This document shows positions 5,617-6,140 of a stretch of DNA of 6,140 nt, one piece after another. The stretch lies in contig JAHJAL010000055.1 of NCBI GenBank assembly GCA_018814055.1, positions 1 through 6,140 of the forward strand, read 5' to 3'. The position numbers and the translations under genes were made by a program. The notes beneath the pieces are model-generated. The model saw only the letters and a list, made by a program, of their open reading frames with translations. It was not told the DNA's origin and did no database searches. Source of the stretch: Patescibacteria group bacterium. Lineage in GTDB: Bacteria; Patescibacteriota; JAHJAL01. How positions within the stretch are numbered: position 1 is the stretch's first letter; the number at the start of each line of letters is the position of its first letter.

Positions 5617-5654
5617 ACATGCTAAAACATACGAAAACATGCAAAAACATTAGT
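5615..5654. repeat. 10-bp tandem repeat, four AAACAT copies
   Basis: AAACAT starts at 5615, 5625, 5635 and 5645, separated by GCTA, ACGA and GCAA. This makes four units with an exact 10-bp period, starting on the stop codon of the MurF-like gene. Ten bases is about one turn of the helix, so the A runs are in phase and should bend the DNA. No arm pairing or T tract is seen, so it is not a terminator. Confidence 0.65.
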
Positions 5655-5657
5655 ATT

Positions 5658-5685
5658 CTGACAAGGGTTTTTGAATATTTATTTT
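5658..5685 (+). promoter_or_regulatory. Possible promoter before ddl
   Basis: CTGACA (5658-5663, one mismatch to the -35 consensus) lies 16 bp upstream of TATTTT (5680-5685, four of six matches to the -10). The 92-nt gap before ddl leaves room for a promoter, but read-through from the MurF-like gene is equally possible because no terminator is visible. Confidence 0.3.
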
Positions 5686-5697
5686 TTATTTATGACT

Positions 5698-5702
5698 GAG
5701 GT
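5698..5702 (+). promoter_or_regulatory. Ribosome binding site of ddl
   Basis: GAGGT ends 6 nt before the ATG at 5709. It is the clearest Shine-Dalgarno site in the window and fixes the ddl start. Confidence 0.65.
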
Positions 5703-5708
5703 TTAGTT

Positions 5709-6140
5709 ATGAAAACTATTGGTGTATTTTTTGGGGGAATGAGCCCGGAACATGATGTATCGATTATAACCGGACAATTAATTGTGGCCGGATTGAAAAA
5801 GCTGGGTTATAGTGTAATTCCGGTGTATGTGACCAAGAAAGGTAAGTGGGTGATTGATAAAAAAGTTGGGGAGATGGATTTTTTTAAGCGGGAGGAAAGA
5901 GACGAACTGTTGAGTAAGATGGGGATCTTTGCGGTGGAGTTGAATGCTGGTGCAAAGAAAATGATATTGAAAAGCGGGGGGGTGATCAGAAAAAAATATG
6001 AGATTGATTTGGCATTTCCGGCTTTCCATGGGTTGAATGGTGAGGATGGTACGGTGCAGGGCTTGTTTGAGTTGTGCGGGGTGCCATATGTGGGATGTGA
6101 CGTGGCGGTTTCGGCGATGGGAATGGATAAAGTTCTAACT
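5709..6140 (+). CDS. ddl: D-alanine--D-alanine ligase, N-terminal part (cut by window end)
   Basis: The open frame runs off the right edge after 144 codons, and family members are usually 300-370 aa. Ddl is the cytoplasmic ATP-grasp enzyme that joins two D-alanines for the peptidoglycan precursor. The N-terminal motif [12 protein letters not shown] (7-18) carries the family Glu (E14) that binds the first D-Ala. [20 protein letters not shown] and the later [18 protein letters not shown] are standard Ddl sequence leading into the central ATP-grasp domain. The ATP-grasp core and second D-Ala site lie beyond the window. The gene follows the MurF-like ligase, whose substrate is the dipeptide Ddl makes. 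The start is set by a good GAGGT ribosome site. Confidence 0.95.
   Translation, partial: MKTIGVFFGGMSPEHDVSIITGQLIVAGLKKLGYSVIPVYVTKKGKWVIDKKVGEMDFFKREERDELLSKMGIFAVELNAGAKKMILKSGGVIRKKYEIDLAFPAFHGLNGEDGTVQGLFELCGVPYVGCDVAVSAMGMDKVLT

Noticed and set aside
5615..5654. CRISPR array
   Set aside because: The units are only 10 bp with 4-bp interruptions, far too short for repeats and spacers, and no cas gene is present.
5778..6029. Open frame antisense to ddl
   Set aside because: It is opposite conserved Ddl sequence and has no family pattern.

Overview
The window is AT-rich bacterial DNA using the standard code: TAA, TAG and TGA all act as stops. It looks like a Patescibacteria (CPR) chromosome. 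This is an inference from the short spacers, tRNA genes without encoded CCA, a membrane-anchored Mur ligase in place of an ordinary soluble MurF, A/T-rich direct repeats in the gaps, and a coding strand rich in G and poor in C. No marker gene gives a firm taxonomic placement. All six protein genes lie on the + strand. A tRNA-Arg and a probable small RNA lie on the - strand at the left end.

Left end (1-361): tRNA-Arg(UCG) on the - strand with its own promoter-like sequence. Next is a roughly 100-nt segment (174-276) that folds, as a - strand transcript, into one long hairpin closed by an 8-bp helix and followed directly by a U7 tract. I do not recognise it as a known RNA family. At 321-354 two sigma70-type promoters, both with 17-bp spacers, occupy the same DNA in opposite directions. 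One would drive the small RNA leftward, the other thpR rightward with almost no leader.

Centre (362-3379): thpR (RNA 2',3'-cyclic phosphodiesterase) and uvrC overlap by 4 nt. They are followed after 32 nt by a small four-helix membrane protein of the phage-holin-4 / YvlD type. UvrC keeps its nuclease residues but has lost the cysteines that normally bind a 4Fe-4S cluster, and it carries an extra segment of roughly 25-30 residues. A long inverted repeat follows, then tRNA-Ala(GGC).

Right end (3513-6140): an alpha/beta hydrolase overlaps by 11 nt a MurF-like Mur ligase with two N-terminal membrane helices. After a spacer with a 10-bp tandem repeat comes the start of ddl (D-Ala-D-Ala ligase), cut by the window edge. 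Ddl makes the dipeptide that MurF adds to the peptidoglycan precursor, so this is a cell-wall precursor cluster. The hydrolase may belong to it, but its substrate cannot be read from the sequence.

The protein genes belong to known families. The least explained parts are the - strand RNA with its overlapping divergent promoters, the cysteine-less UvrC, and the membrane-anchored MurF-like ligase.
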